Shown in pieces: positions 1 to 8,792 of a stretch of DNA of 64,000 nucleotides (the first letter of the stretch is position 1; every line of letters begins with the position of its first letter). Under the pieces are notes generated by a model, which did not search any database, was not told the DNA's origin, and worked only from the letters and a program-made list of their open reading frames with translations. Source of the DNA: Silvimonas amylolytica (lineage in GTDB: Bacteria; Pseudomonadota; Gammaproteobacteria; Burkholderiales; Chitinibacteraceae); assembly GCF_014645555.1 (NCBI RefSeq), contig NZ_BMLY01000004.1, positions 385,226 through 449,225 of the forward strand. The letters are read 5' to 3'. The translations under genes were made by a program, and so were the position numbers.

Positions 1-730
1 CATCCATCACCATGGCCAGTGCACGCTCCATGCGCACGTCCAGCAAGAGTTCGCTGAATGAGGTGCCTTCATCCCGCAAACGGCGGCGCAGCGATGATTC
101 ACTCAACGCCAGTTTGCGCGCGACGTCGTCGGCGTGCCAATCCGCCGCGACATTGCCGTAGAGCGTCCATACCACGCGCTCGCGCCAGCGGCCTGGCTGC
201 GCCATGACCAGATCACGCGCGACGCCTTGTCGAGCCAGCGCCAGCCACAAGGCTTCCCAGCGTAATTCAACCAGGGCATCAGAGAGTTTGTCGTGCCGGG
301 TGATGAGGATTTCGCTGATGTAATCGTGCAGCGCCTGACGGCAGGCGGTGTCCGGAGTGATCAGCGGGTGGTCACCCAGTTGCGCTGGTAGCACACTGGC
401 ATAGCGCTGGCGAAACCGCTGCAGCATGCTGGCATCGGCGGCGATCACCACGGCCGCAAAAAAACCTTGTGCAGGATCGGGCACATTGGTGAAGGTGATA
501 CTGGTGCCCGCGCTGACCGTGAACCAGTCACCCGCCTTGCAGACGAACTCACCGTGCGCAGTCTTGATCTGTTTTTCACCGGCCAGCACCGCGATCAGGC
601 ACGGCACAAAATAGGGCGTGCGTTGCACTTGTACGCGGTGATGAAAGCGGAACAAGGCTGCGCCGCCAACAAAGGTACGTTCGGCCAGGTGAGGCAAGGC
701 CATCAGTTGTGACAACAGGCTTTGGTGCAT
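1..730 (-). CDS. AraC-family transcriptional regulator (partial, C-terminus off the left edge)
   Basis: The minus-strand frame is open from the ATG at 728-730 to the window edge, so the C-terminal end is missing. The N-terminal half looks like an AraC-type effector domain. The visible C-terminal part carries a typical AraC helix-turn-helix (ADDVARKLALSESSLRRRLR), followed by a second helix region ending DVRMERALAMVMD at the edge. It should be a DNA-binding activator or repressor with an unknown ligand. The frame stays open about 24 codons upstream of this ATG; a GTG at 737-739 is an alternative start. It is divergent from cysE and may control something in the shared 286-bp gap, but no target is evident. 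Confidence 0.85.
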   Translation of the reverse strand, partial: MHQSLLSQLMALPHLAERTFVGGAALFRFHHRVQVQRTPYFVPCLIAVLAGEKQIKTAHGEFVCKAGDWFTVSAGTSITFTNVPDPAQGFFAAVVIAADASMLQRFRQRYASVLPAQLGDHPLITPDTACRQALHDYISEILITRHDKLSDALVELRWEALWLALARQGVARDLVMAQPGRWRERVVWTLYGNVAADWHADDVARKLALSESSLRRRLRDEGTSFSELLLDVRMERALAMVMD

Positions 731-910
731 GCGGATCACCCCGACCGGTTTAATGGGCGCATAGCCTACCGCCAGTTCATGACATTGGGTTGGTTTTATG
801 GGTTAGCGGCGGCCCGGTTGTCGCATCCATGCGCCAGGTGTGCCACATCGCCGATATAGCGATGCCGGGGTTTTCTGACAGATCAAGACTCAAAGGCTTA
901 TCTGTTTTAA

Positions 911-930
911 AAATATCAATAAATATCAAT
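911..930. repeat. Tandem 10-bp direct repeat between the AraC gene and cysE
   Basis: The decamer AAATATCAAT occurs twice, back to back, in an AT-rich stretch about 90 bp upstream of cysE and 180 bp from the AraC start. AraC-family proteins commonly bind direct repeats, so this could be an operator for the neighbouring regulator. That is inference from position only. The rest of the 731-1016 gap shows no gene. Confidence 0.4.
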
Positions 931-1016
931 CACTTGCGTTTTGTGTTCTGGCTGGTTTTGTTGATAAAAGTCGAGTAAAATAGTCGGCTTTCCAATCTCC
1001 CCGTAACAGCCAGCCT

Positions 1017-1772
1017 ATGCTTGATCGCTTGCGTGAAGACATCCGGGCCATTTTTGAGCGCGATCCCGCCGCACGTTCCATGTGGGAAGTGGTCATCTGT
1101 TATCCGGGTTTTCAGGCGCAAACGTTGCATCGTATGGCGCACGCCCTCTGGCTGCGCGACTGCAAGCTACTGGCCCGCACTGTCTCGCACTTTGGCCGCT
1201 GGCTGACCGGTATCGAGATCCACCCCGGCGCAAAGATTGGCCGTCGCGTGTTCATCGACCATGGCATGGGGGTGGTGATTGGCGAGACAGCCGAGATTGG
1301 CGATGACTGCACCTTGTACCAGGGCGTGACCCTGGGCGGGACGTCATTGCATGAAGGCAAGCGCCACCCGACGCTGGAAGAAGGCGTTGTTGTGGGGGCG
1401 GGCGCCAAGGTGCTGGGCGGGTTCACGGTAGGGCGCGGGGCCAAGATCGGCCCGAATGCCGTGGTGATCAAACCGGTACCTGCGGGCGCCACCATGGTCG
1501 CCAACCTGGCGCGCATGGTCGATAAAGAGCGCGACAAGGCCCGGGCCGAGCAGGCCGAAAAAATGGGCTTCACCGCATACGGTTTGTCTGACGACATGAA
1601 TGATCCGACCGTGAAGGCGATTCATGGTCTGCTGGATCACTCTGTCACCACAGACAAGCGCCTGGAGATGATCCTGGCCCGGCTGGAACAACTGGGTGTG
1701 GATTGCACTGAAGAACGCGCCGAACAAGACGCATTCGACCCGAATTACCTCAACCGGATTGTCGAGGAATAA
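1017..1772 (+). CDS. cysE: Serine O-acetyltransferase CysE
   Basis: CysE makes O-acetylserine from serine and acetyl-CoA, the committed step of cysteine synthesis in the cytosol. The 251-residue protein has the N-terminal helical region and the left-handed parallel beta-helix hexapeptide repeats ([37 protein letters not shown]). The catalytic His lies in the [11 protein letters not shown] motif. The tail is longer than the minimal family form. It lies directly upstream of iscR, a frequent arrangement that links cysteine supply to Fe-S assembly. A hairpin at 1800-1827 separates it from the isc promoter, so the two are probably separate transcripts. Confidence 0.95.
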   Translation: MLDRLREDIRAIFERDPAARSMWEVVICYPGFQAQTLHRMAHALWLRDCKLLARTVSHFGRWLTGIEIHPGAKIGRRVFIDHGMGVVIGETAEIGDDCTLYQGVTLGGTSLHEGKRHPTLEEGVVVGAGAKVLGGFTVGRGAKIGPNAVVIKPVPAGATMVANLARMVDKERDKARAEQAEKMGFTAYGLSDDMNDPTVKAIHGLLDHSVTTDKRLEMILARLEQLGVDCTEERAEQDAFDPNYLNRIVEE

Positions 1773-1799
1773 GGCCTTGGCAGGCGGTATTTTGACGGT

Positions 1800-1827
1800 A
1801 AAAACCCACTGAACTACCAGGGTTTTT
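1800..1827 (+). terminator. Probable terminator after cysE
   Basis: Inverted arms AAAAACCC (1800-1807) and GGGTTTTT (1820-1827), ending in a T-run, form a short hairpin 28 bp after the cysE stop. The stem has only three GC pairs, so strength is moderate. Its 3' end touches the IscR site. Confidence 0.5.
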
Positions 1828-1858
1828 AGTTGACTAAATTTGTAGGGTATTTTACGAT
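1826..1858 (+). promoter_or_regulatory. isc promoter with IscR type 1 binding site
   Basis: Positions 1826-1850 match the E. coli type 1 IscR consensus (ATASYYGACTRWWWYAGTCRRSTAT) at 22 of 25 positions by hand alignment. A -35 box TTGACT (1830-1835) lies inside the site, and a -10-like TACGAT (1853-1858) follows at 17 bp. The first gene, iscR, begins 30 bp downstream. Binding of [2Fe-2S]-IscR over the -35 would repress the operon, giving the classic negative feedback by Fe-S status. Confidence 0.75.
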
Positions 1859-1888
1859 GCGCCCTATACGATCAACCAGGACAAAGCG

Positions 1889-2389
1889 ATGCGACTGACG
1901 ACCAAAGGCCGGTTTGCCGTAACGGCAATGCTCGACCTGTCCCTGCGCCAGGCCAAAGGCCCGGTGACATTGGCGGGGATCAGCGAACGCCAGCAGATTT
2001 CGCTTTCTTACCTGGAACAACTGTTTGGCAAACTGCGCCGCCGTGAACTGGTTGAAAGCGTGCGCGGTCCTGGCGGTGGTTACTGTCTGGCGCGTGGCGC
2101 CGAGCTGATTACCGTGGCCGAGATTATCAAGGCTGTCGATGAACCCATCGACGCGACGCAATGTGGTGGCAAGGAAAACTGCCTGGAAGACCACCGCTGC
2201 ATGACTCACGATTTGTGGGCCAGCCTGAACAAAACCATTTACGACTATCTGTCTTCCGTCACTCTGGCGCAGCTGGTTGAACAGCAGCATGAAAAGCAGC
2301 GTCGCCGTGAGCAATGCCAGCAAACAGTCCTGATGGACCAGCGCCCAGGCAGAACGGCAGAAGCCGCAGGTGTGTTGCCTGGTCTGTAA
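1889..2389 (+). CDS. iscR: Fe-S cluster regulator IscR (Rrf2 family)
   Basis: The 166-residue Rrf2-type winged-helix protein begins [17 protein letters not shown]. It carries the three-cysteine [2Fe-2S] ligand pattern C-G-G-K-E-N-C-x5-C around residues 92-104. It represses the isc operon when loaded with a cluster. The C-terminal tail after the Fe-S loop is basic and ends in a region without clear homology, about the usual length for IscR. It is the first gene of the operon, with a matching IscR site immediately upstream, and iscS follows after 92 bp. Confidence 0.96.
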   Translation: MRLTTKGRFAVTAMLDLSLRQAKGPVTLAGISERQQISLSYLEQLFGKLRRRELVESVRGPGGGYCLARGAELITVAEIIKAVDEPIDATQCGGKENCLEDHRCMTHDLWASLNKTIYDYLSSVTLAQLVEQQHEKQRRREQCQQTVLMDQRPGRTAEAAGVLPGL

Positions 2390-2481
2390 GTACCAGGCTG
2401 GCACCTTCGACACAGAAGTACGGAAGTACAGAAGTAAAACTGTAAAACCCATACGCACAGATTGAGCACGGAGTACCTGTA

Positions 2482-3696
2482 ATGGACCGCAAGTTGCCGA
2501 TTTACCTTGATTACTCTGCCACCACCCCGGTTGACCCGCGCGTGGCGCAGAAGATGATTCCGTACCTGACCGAACACTTCGGTAACCCGGCGTCGCGTTC
2601 GCACGCCTACGGCTGGGAAACGGAATCGGCCGTGGAAGAAGCGCGTGAGCAAGTCGCCGCGTTGCTGAACTGCGATGCCAAGGAAATCGTGTGGACCTCC
2701 GGCGCCACTGAATCTGACAACCTGGCCATCAAGGGTGCCGCGCACTTCTATCAAAGCAAGGGCAAGCACCTGATCACCGTGAAGACCGAACACAAGGCTG
2801 TGCTCGATACCACGCGTGAACTGGAACGCGAGGGTTTTGAAGTCACTTACCTGGATGTCAAAGAAGACGGCCTGATTGATCTGGACGTGCTCAAGGCGGC
2901 CATTCGTCCGGACACCATCCTGATCTCGGTCATGCTGGTGAACAACGAAATCGGCGTGATCCAGGATGTCGACGCGATCGGTGAACTGTGCCGCGAGAAA
3001 GGCATTGTGTTCCATGTCGATGCCGCCCAGGCCACCGGCAAGGTGGTGATCGACCTGCAAAAGTCCAAGATTGACCTGCTGGCCCTGTCGGCACACAAGA
3101 CCTATGGCCCGAAGGGTATTGGCGCGCTGTACATCCGCCGCAAGCCGCGTATCCGTCTGGAAGCACAAATGCACGGTGGCGGCCACGAGCGCGGTTTCCG
3201 CTCTGGCACGCTGGCGACGCACCAGATCGTAGGCATGGGCGAAGCTTTCCGCATTGCCCGTGAAGAAATGGGTACGGAACTGGAACGCATCCGTATGCTG
3301 CGTGACCGTCTGTGGGCCGGGATCTCTGATATTGAAGAAACCCACCTGAACGGTGACATGGACAAGCGCGTTCCGCACAACCTGAACGTGAGCTTCAACT
3401 TTGTTGAAGGCGAGTCGCTGATCATGGCGCTGAAAGAACTGGCGGTGTCGTCTGGTTCTGCCTGTACCTCTGCCAGCCTGGAGCCGTCTTATGTGCTGCG
3501 TGCGCTGGGCCGTTCTGATGAACTGGCGCATTCGTCGATCCGCTTTACGATTGGCCGCTTCACCACGGTTGAAGATATCGATTTCGCCGTCAAATTGATC
3601 CATGAAAAGATCGGCAAGCTGCGTGAACTGTCCCCACTGTGGGAAATGTTCAAAGACGGCGTGGACATCAGCCAGGTGCAGTGGGCCGCCCACTGA
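2482..3696 (+). CDS. iscS: Cysteine desulfurase IscS
   Basis: This 404-residue PLP enzyme removes sulfur from cysteine and passes it as persulfide to IscU. The sequence shows the N-terminal [14 protein letters not shown] motif, the PLP-lysine segment [13 protein letters not shown], and the mobile catalytic-cysteine loop [15 protein letters not shown] near residue 328. Length is normal for the family. It lies second in the isc operon, 92 bp after iscR and 129 bp before iscU. Confidence 0.98.
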   Translation: MDRKLPIYLDYSATTPVDPRVAQKMIPYLTEHFGNPASRSHAYGWETESAVEEAREQVAALLNCDAKEIVWTSGATESDNLAIKGAAHFYQSKGKHLITVKTEHKAVLDTTRELEREGFEVTYLDVKEDGLIDLDVLKAAIRPDTILISVMLVNNEIGVIQDVDAIGELCREKGIVFHVDAAQATGKVVIDLQKSKIDLLALSAHKTYGPKGIGALYIRRKPRIRLEAQMHGGGHERGFRSGTLATHQIVGMGEAFRIAREEMGTELERIRMLRDRLWAGISDIEETHLNGDMDKRVPHNLNVSFNFVEGESLIMALKELAVSSGSACTSASLEPSYVLRALGRSDELAHSSIRFTIGRFTTVEDIDFAVKLIHEKIGKLRELSPLWEMFKDGVDISQVQWAAH

Positions 3697-3825
3697 CCAG
3701 GTGGGTGACGGGGCAGGGCGTGAGGTGTAACCCGCCTTCTCCCGACAAGAACAGATTGATTGAAAGATTGAAATTCAGGTGGTGAGCCAGGCGATGCCGG
3801 CGCACCCCGCACAGGAGACATCCAG

Positions 3826-4209
3826 ATGGCTTATAGCGAAAAAGTAATCGACCATTACGAAAACCCGCGCAACGTGGGCTCCTTTGAAAAGGGCGACGAC
3901 AGCATCGGTACCGGCATGGTCGGCGCACCGGCCTGTGGCGACGTGATGAAGCTGCAGATCAAGGTTGGCGCGGATGGCGTGATCGAAGATGCCAAGTTCA
4001 AGACTTACGGCTGTGGTTCGGCCATTGCTTCTTCGTCGCTGGTGACCGAATGGGTCAAGGGCAAGACACTGGACGAAGCACTGGCCATCAAGAACACACA
4101 TATCGCTGAAGAACTGGCGCTGCCGCCGGTGAAAATCCACTGCTCCATCCTGGCTGAAGACGCCATCAAGGCAGCGGTTGAAGATTACAAGCAAAAGCAC
4201 ACTGCCTGA
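3826..4209 (+). CDS. iscU: Fe-S scaffold protein IscU
   Basis: At 127 residues this is the full-length scaffold on which [2Fe-2S] clusters are built. All three ligand cysteines are present (GAPACGD, YGCGSA and HCSILAE, near 37, 63 and 106), along with Asp39. The LPPVK motif recognised by the HscA chaperone is intact. A ribosome-binding stretch AGGAGA precedes the ATG. Confidence 0.98.
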   Translation: MAYSEKVIDHYENPRNVGSFEKGDDSIGTGMVGAPACGDVMKLQIKVGADGVIEDAKFKTYGCGSAIASSSLVTEWVKGKTLDEALAIKNTHIAEELALPPVKIHCSILAEDAIKAAVEDYKQKHTA

Positions 4210-4272
4210 GCACGGCTGGACTGGATGCCTGCATGTGAGGCATCCGCAACGAGACAGGACTGGAGTTTTTGA

Positions 4273-4596
4273 ATGGCTTTGACTTTGAGTGAACGCGCTG
4301 CGAACCATATCTCTGGCTATCTTGCCCGTCGCGGCAAGGGGCTGGGTGTGCGTCTGGCAGTGAAGACATCGGGCTGTTCCGGCATGGCCTACAAGCTGGA
4401 ATTCGTTGACGTGCAAGCGGATACCGATCTGGTGTTCGAAAGCTTCGGCGTGCAGATTTTCACTGACGCCAAGAGCCTGCCGTACCTCGATGGGACCGAA
4501 CTGGATTACGCCAAAGAAGGGCTGAACGAAGGCTTCAAGTTCAATAACCCCAACGTGAAAAACGAGTGCGGCTGCGGCGAGAGTTTCCACGTCTGA
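4273..4596 (+). CDS. iscA: Fe-S assembly A-type carrier IscA
   Basis: A 107-residue HesB/IscA-family carrier that receives clusters or iron and hands them to apo-proteins. The three invariant cysteines are visible: one in [10 protein letters not shown] and the C-terminal pair in ECGCGESF. It lies 63 bp after iscU. A hairpin terminator follows at 4650-4676, suggesting that iscRSUA can be expressed at a different level from the hscB-to-iscX half. Confidence 0.97.
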   Translation: MALTLSERAANHISGYLARRGKGLGVRLAVKTSGCSGMAYKLEFVDVQADTDLVFESFGVQIFTDAKSLPYLDGTELDYAKEGLNEGFKFNNPNVKNECGCGESFHV

Positions 4597-4649
4597 AGCG
4601 CATGACTGAATCACCCTGCCTTGCGATCACGCGGGCAGGGCGGCGTTAA

Positions 4650-4676
4650 AAAGAACGGGTTATGCCCGTTTTCTTG
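4650..4676 (+). terminator. Hairpin between iscA and hscB
   Basis: Arms AACGGG (4654-4659) and CCCGTT (4665-4670) with a T-rich tail (TTTTCTT) form a short rho-independent-type terminator or attenuator inside the isc cluster, 40 bp before hscB. It probably lowers readthrough into the chaperone half. Confidence 0.6.
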
Positions 4677-4716
4677 TTAATCTGCAGGTTCACGCGACCC
4701 AGGCCAGCTCCGCCCG

Positions 4717-5250
4717 ATGAATTTCGACTTCAACCAGAATCATTTCGAGGTTTTCCAGCTTCCGGCCACTTTTGCGCTTGATACAAAAGCGCTGGAGGCC
4801 CGGTACCGCGCGCTCCAGGCCACGTGGCACCCAGATCGCTTTGCTGGCAGTGATGACACTGAAAAACGGCTCTCGTTGCAGATCGCCACGCGGCTGAACG
4901 AAGGCTATCAAACGCTCAAGTCCCCGGTTTCACGGGCACGCTATCTGCTCAAGCTCAACGGTGTGGACACGCAAGAAGAAACCAATACCGCCATGCCGAT
5001 GGATTTTCTGATGAACCAGATGATCTGGCGTGAGCATATTGCCGAAGGGAAAGCGTCGCAAAACGTAGAGCGGCTGGAAGAACTTAACCACGAGTTGCGG
5101 CAAGAAATTGGTGCGATGGAAGATGAAATCTCCCGCCTGATTGATCGTGAAGCACGCTACGACGATGCCGCCATGATCGTACGCAAGATGCGTTTCATGG
5201 AACGCCTTGATCAGGAAATCGGCAACGCCATCGAGTCAGTACTGTACTGA
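4717..5250 (+). CDS. hscB: Fe-S co-chaperone HscB
   Basis: A 177-residue J-type co-chaperone that brings IscU to HscA and stimulates its ATPase. The N-terminal J domain has the essential HPD motif (ATWHPDRFAG, near residue 40). The C-terminal helical domain (about 90-177) is the IscU-binding part. Length is normal. The next gene downstream is an ion-channel gene rather than hscA, which is unusual. Confidence 0.95.
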   Translation: MNFDFNQNHFEVFQLPATFALDTKALEARYRALQATWHPDRFAGSDDTEKRLSLQIATRLNEGYQTLKSPVSRARYLLKLNGVDTQEETNTAMPMDFLMNQMIWREHIAEGKASQNVERLEELNHELRQEIGAMEDEISRLIDREARYDDAAMIVRKMRFMERLDQEIGNAIESVLY

Positions 5251-5257
5251 TCCTGCC

Positions 5258-5767
5258 ATGAACGCCAGAGCCAGCTGGGTGCCCGCATTTTTTGAAGCGT
5301 GGGGCATCGCACTGCTCTCTTATCTGGCTGTAGTACTGGTGACGCTGCTGGCACCGGATCGGCAGGACTACCCGGTAATCGGTGTGGTGGTCATGCTGGC
5401 TGCATTGTTTGCCACGGGCTTCTCCTACTTCCTGGTGTTGCGCGGGGCCAGGCGGTTTTTGCACCGGTTGAATGCGCATCTGAGTTATACCAGTGTGTGG
5501 TTGTCCTGGATCATCACCACGCTGCTGGTCCAGCAGCCGTTATGGCTGATCTGCCGGCGGTTTCATGTGATCAAAAGCCATGACGCACTCGATAATGCGT
5601 ACTTCACCATGGTTACATTTCTGACCATCGGTTACGGCGACTTTGTGCCTGTGGATGCTGCCGGGCGCATGTTTGCCATGGTGGTCGGTTTACTGGGCTC
5701 TGCCCACAATGTTTGTTTTGTTGCCTACCTGCTGCTGCTGGTGCAGCCGGGTATCAGGAAAGATTGA
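5258..5767 (+). CDS. Potassium-channel-like membrane protein (Ion_trans_2) inside the isc operon
   Basis: A 169-residue inner-membrane protein with hydrophobic segments at about 10-31, 36-59, 75-99 and 135-159. A pore loop carries the K+ selectivity filter TIGYGD (123-128) followed by FVP. This is the last two-helix pore module of the two-pore/Ion_trans_2 family with two extra N-terminal helices. No cytosolic RCK/TrkA-N regulatory domain is present. It starts 7 bp after the hscB stop and ends 3 bp before hscA, so it is almost certainly co-transcribed with the Fe-S chaperones. An in-frame upstream start at 5207 would overlap hscB. Selectivity for K+ is inferred from the filter; the role in this operon is unknown. 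Confidence 0.8.
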   Translation: MNARASWVPAFFEAWGIALLSYLAVVLVTLLAPDRQDYPVIGVVVMLAALFATGFSYFLVLRGARRFLHRLNAHLSYTSVWLSWIITTLLVQQPLWLICRRFHVIKSHDALDNAYFTMVTFLTIGYGDFVPVDAAGRMFAMVVGLLGSAHNVCFVAYLLLLVQPGIRKD

Positions 5768-5770
5768 TTC

Positions 5771-7627
5771 ATGGCCTTACTGCAAATTGCCGAACCCGGC
5801 ATGTCCACCGCCCCACATCAGCACCGTCTTGCGGTGGGGATCGACCTTGGTACCACCAATTCGCTGGTCGCCACCGTGCGCAGCGGCAGTGCCGTGTGCC
5901 TGCCCGATCACGATGGCCGCGCGCTGTTGCCATCGGTCGTCAATTACGCCGCTGACGGCAGTATGACCGTGGGCCGCGCCGCACAGGCAAAGCAAAACAA
6001 GGACCCCTCCAACACGGTCGTGTCGGTCAAGCGCTTCATGGGTCGTGGCCTGAAAGACATTGCTGAACTGGCCACGCCGTACCGCTTTGTTGACGAGCCT
6101 GGCATGCTCAAGCTGCAAACCGCCGCTGGCATCAAGAGCCCGGTGGAAGTCTCTGCCGACATCCTGCGTACGCTCAAAGAGCGCGCAGAGGAGAGCATGG
6201 GTGGAGAACTCGTTGGTGCCGTGATTACGGTCCCGGCGTATTTTGATGATGCCCAGCGCCAGGCCACCAAAGACGCCGCACGCCTGGCCGGTCTGAATGT
6301 TTTGCGCTTGTTGAATGAGCCCACCGCCGCAGCCATCGCTTACGGTCTTGATAACGGCGCGGAAGGCACCTTCGTGGTGTATGACCTGGGCGGCGGCACG
6401 TTTGATGTGTCGGTACTGGAACTCACGCGTGGCGTGTTTGAAGTACGCGCTACATCAGGTGATTCGCAGCTGGGTGGCGATGATTTTGATCACCGCATTC
6501 ACTGTTGGGCCATGGAGCAAACCGGTCTGTCGCGCCTGAACGTGCAAGACTCACGCCTTTTGCTGACGCGCGCGCGGGAGGCCAAAGAAGCGCTCACCGA
6601 TCATGACAGCACCCACCTGACCGCCATGCTCTCTGATGGCCAGATGGTCGATCAGGAACTGACCGCAGACAAGCTGCATGAACTGACCGCGCATCTCGTG
6701 CAAAAAACGCTGATGCCGGTGCGCAAGGCACTGCGTGACGCCAAACTCACGGTGGATGACATCAAGGGCGTCGTGCTGGTTGGTGGTGCCACGCGCATGC
6801 CGCAAGTACGCCGCGCCGTGGCCGAATTCTTCGGCAAGACACCCCTGACTAATCTGGACCCGGACAAAGTGGTAGCCCTGGGGGCCGCCATGCAGGCTGA
6901 TGTACTGGCTGGCAACAAGGGTGATGACGAATGGCTGCTGCTGGATGTGATCCCGCTGTCGCTGGGTCTGGAAACCATGGGCGGCCTGACTGAAAAGGTC
7001 ATCCCGCGTAATTCCACCATCCCGACTGCACGCGCCCAGGAATTTACCACCTACAAAGACGGCCAGACCGCCATGGCCATTCACGTGCTGCAAGGCGAGC
7101 GTGAAATGGTCAGCGACTGTCGCTCGCTCGCGCGTTTTGAATTGCGCGGCATTCCGCCCATGGTGGCAGGCGCTGCACGCATTCGTGTCACCTTCCAGGT
7201 GGATGCGGATGGTTTGCTGTCGGTTTCGGCGCGTGAGCAATCCACCGGTGTGGAAGCGAGCATCGCGGTCAAGCCCTCGTACGGTTTGTCTGATGAAGAA
7301 ATCGGCCGCATGTTGAGCGAATCAATGACGCATGCCACAGATGACATGACCGCACGCAAACTGGCCGAAGCCAAAGTGGAAGCCACCAGTCTGCTGCAAG
7401 CGACCGAAGCTGCGCTGGCGGTCGACGGTCATTTGCTCGATGACGCTGAGCGCGTGGCGATTCACAGTGTGCTTGATGACTTGCGTCAGCACCTGGCAGG
7501 TAGCGATGCTGACCGCATCCGCAGCACTGCCGAAGCACTGAATCAGGCGACCGTCGAATTCGCTGGCCGCCGCATGGATGCCGCCGTCAAGCGCGGCCTT
7601 GCCGGGCAGAAGATCGGCGAACTCTAA
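5771..7627 (+). CDS. hscA: Fe-S chaperone HscA (Hsp70 family)
   Basis: A 618-residue specialised Hsp70 that uses ATP to help transfer clusters from IscU. The start is supported by the N-terminus [10 protein letters not shown], closely matching E. coli HscA. Visible are phosphate-1 ([12 protein letters not shown]), the [15 protein letters not shown] phosphate-2 motif, [13 protein letters not shown], and a C-terminal substrate-binding domain from about residue 390. The only irregularity is the channel gene directly upstream instead of hscB. Confidence 0.97.
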   Translation: MALLQIAEPGMSTAPHQHRLAVGIDLGTTNSLVATVRSGSAVCLPDHDGRALLPSVVNYAADGSMTVGRAAQAKQNKDPSNTVVSVKRFMGRGLKDIAELATPYRFVDEPGMLKLQTAAGIKSPVEVSADILRTLKERAEESMGGELVGAVITVPAYFDDAQRQATKDAARLAGLNVLRLLNEPTAAAIAYGLDNGAEGTFVVYDLGGGTFDVSVLELTRGVFEVRATSGDSQLGGDDFDHRIHCWAMEQTGLSRLNVQDSRLLLTRAREAKEALTDHDSTHLTAMLSDGQMVDQELTADKLHELTAHLVQKTLMPVRKALRDAKLTVDDIKGVVLVGGATRMPQVRRAVAEFFGKTPLTNLDPDKVVALGAAMQADVLAGNKGDDEWLLLDVIPLSLGLETMGGLTEKVIPRNSTIPTARAQEFTTYKDGQTAMAIHVLQGEREMVSDCRSLARFELRGIPPMVAGAARIRVTFQVDADGLLSVSAREQSTGVEASIAVKPSYGLSDEEIGRMLSESMTHATDDMTARKLAEAKVEATSLLQATEAALAVDGHLLDDAERVAIHSVLDDLRQHLAGSDADRIRSTAEALNQATVEFAGRRMDAAVKRGLAGQKIGEL

Positions 7628-7665
7628 GCGCCAACTGAATACCCGTAACCCAAAGGGACTGTAAC

Positions 7666-8004
7666 GTGACTCAAATCGTCGTACTGCCTCATCCCGTGTT
7701 GTGCCCGGATGGCGCAGTCATTGAAGCCGAGCCGGGTACTTCGATCTGCGATGCGCTGCTCGACAATGACATCGAGATCGAACACGCTTGCGAAAAATCG
7801 TGTGCCTGCACGACCTGCCACGTCATCGTGCGTGAGGGGTTCAATAGCCTGGAAGCCAGTGATGAACTGGAAGACGACTTGCTGGACAAGGCCTGGGGCC
7901 TGACAGCGCAGTCGCGTCTGTCTTGTCAGGCTTTGGTTGAGCAGACCGATCTTGTGGTCGAAATCCCCAAATACACCATCAATCACGCGCGGGAAAACCA
8001 CTGA
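7666..8004 (+). CDS. fdx: ISC-type [2Fe-2S] ferredoxin
   Basis: A 112-residue ferredoxin that supplies electrons for cluster assembly. The four ligands are in C-E-K-S-C-A-C-T-T-C (using C, C, C near 42, 48, 51) and LSCQA near 87. The start is a GTG at 7666, preceded by an AAAGGGACTG ribosome-binding region; no in-frame ATG fits the family N-terminus. The stop overlaps the next start by one base (TGATG), so the downstream gene is translationally coupled. Confidence 0.95.
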   Translation: MTQIVVLPHPVLCPDGAVIEAEPGTSICDALLDNDIEIEHACEKSCACTTCHVIVREGFNSLEASDELEDDLLDKAWGLTAQSRLSCQALVEQTDLVVEIPKYTINHARENH

Positions 8005-8495
8005 TGACGGACATCTCCGCAAGTCAGCAACGCGTAGCCGATGTGCTCACGCGCCATGGCATTGCGGCGCGGATCGTCACCTTTGATGCATCAACCCGAA
8101 CGGCCTCAGACGCTGCAGCGGCCATCGGTTGCGATGTGGCGCAAATCGCCAAATCCATTATTCTGAAAACGCGTCAAACCAGCCAGCTGGTACTGGTGGT
8201 CACCAGTGGTCGTAACCGTGTGTGCGAAAAAAGCGTGACGGACCTGGTGGGCGAGAAAGTCGGCCGTGCTGATGCGGATTTTGTGCGTGAGAAAACCGGC
8301 TTTGCCATTGGCGGCGTCGCGCCAGTCGCGCACCTTGAAGCACCTGTCGTATTGATTGATGAAGACCTGCTGACTTATCCAGAGTTATGGGCGGCAGCAG
8401 GAACCCCGAACAGCGTATTCCGGCTGACCCCTGAAGAGCTGGTGGCGTTGACCGCTGGCCGCGTTGCCCGGATCAAAGAGGAGAGTGCAGCATGA
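8004..8495 (+). CDS. YbaK/EbsC-family aminoacyl-tRNA deacylase-like protein
   Basis: A 163-residue YbaK/ProX-type fold, related to proteins that hydrolyse mischarged Cys-tRNA(Pro) or Ala-tRNA(Pro). Signature segments include AQIAKSIILKTRQ with its conserved Lys, LVVTSGRNRV, and GFAIGGVAPVAH. It overlaps fdx by 1 nt and iscX by 4 nt (ATGA), placing it firmly inside the isc operon. Substrate cannot be read from sequence. A cysteine-related editing role would fit an operon that spends cysteine, but that is inference. Confidence 0.88.
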   Translation: MTDISASQQRVADVLTRHGIAARIVTFDASTRTASDAAAAIGCDVAQIAKSIILKTRQTSQLVLVVTSGRNRVCEKSVTDLVGEKVGRADADFVREKTGFAIGGVAPVAHLEAPVVLIDEDLLTYPELWAAAGTPNSVFRLTPEELVALTAGRVARIKEESAA

Positions 8496-8683
8496 AGTGG
8501 ACAGATACCCATGATATTGCCATCGAACTGGCGGATCGCTTTCCGGAAATCGACCCGCGAACCATCCGTTTTACCGACCTGATGGAGTGGGTCATGGCAC
8601 TGGACGATTTTGATGACGAACCGTCCCGCTGCGGTGAGCGCATTCTGGAAGCCATTCAGGCCGCCTGGATCGAAGAAGTTTGA
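8492..8683 (+). CDS. iscX: Fe-S assembly protein IscX
   Basis: A 63-residue small acidic protein matching IscX/YfhJ. It starts MKWTDTHDIAIELADRFPE and holds the conserved RFTDLMEWV and FDDEPSRCGE segments. IscX binds IscS and modulates the desulfurase in an iron-dependent way. It is the last gene of the isc operon, coupled by ATGA to the YbaK-like gene. Confidence 0.95.
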   Translation: MKWTDTHDIAIELADRFPEIDPRTIRFTDLMEWVMALDDFDDEPSRCGERILEAIQAAWIEEV

Positions 8684-8792
8684 GCAACGCGGTGCCTGGT
8701 GTCTCATTGCCTTGCACCTGGTTTGACCAGAGGGCTGGATTGAACCATACAATGATGGATCATCTGGCCATCTGAACGGACCCAACCCCAAC

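Noticed and set aside
2245..3693. A long minus-strand frame opposite iscS
   Set aside because: It lies antisense to an unmistakable iscS and reads as low-complexity His/Arg/Gln-rich sequence; it is a shadow of codon bias.
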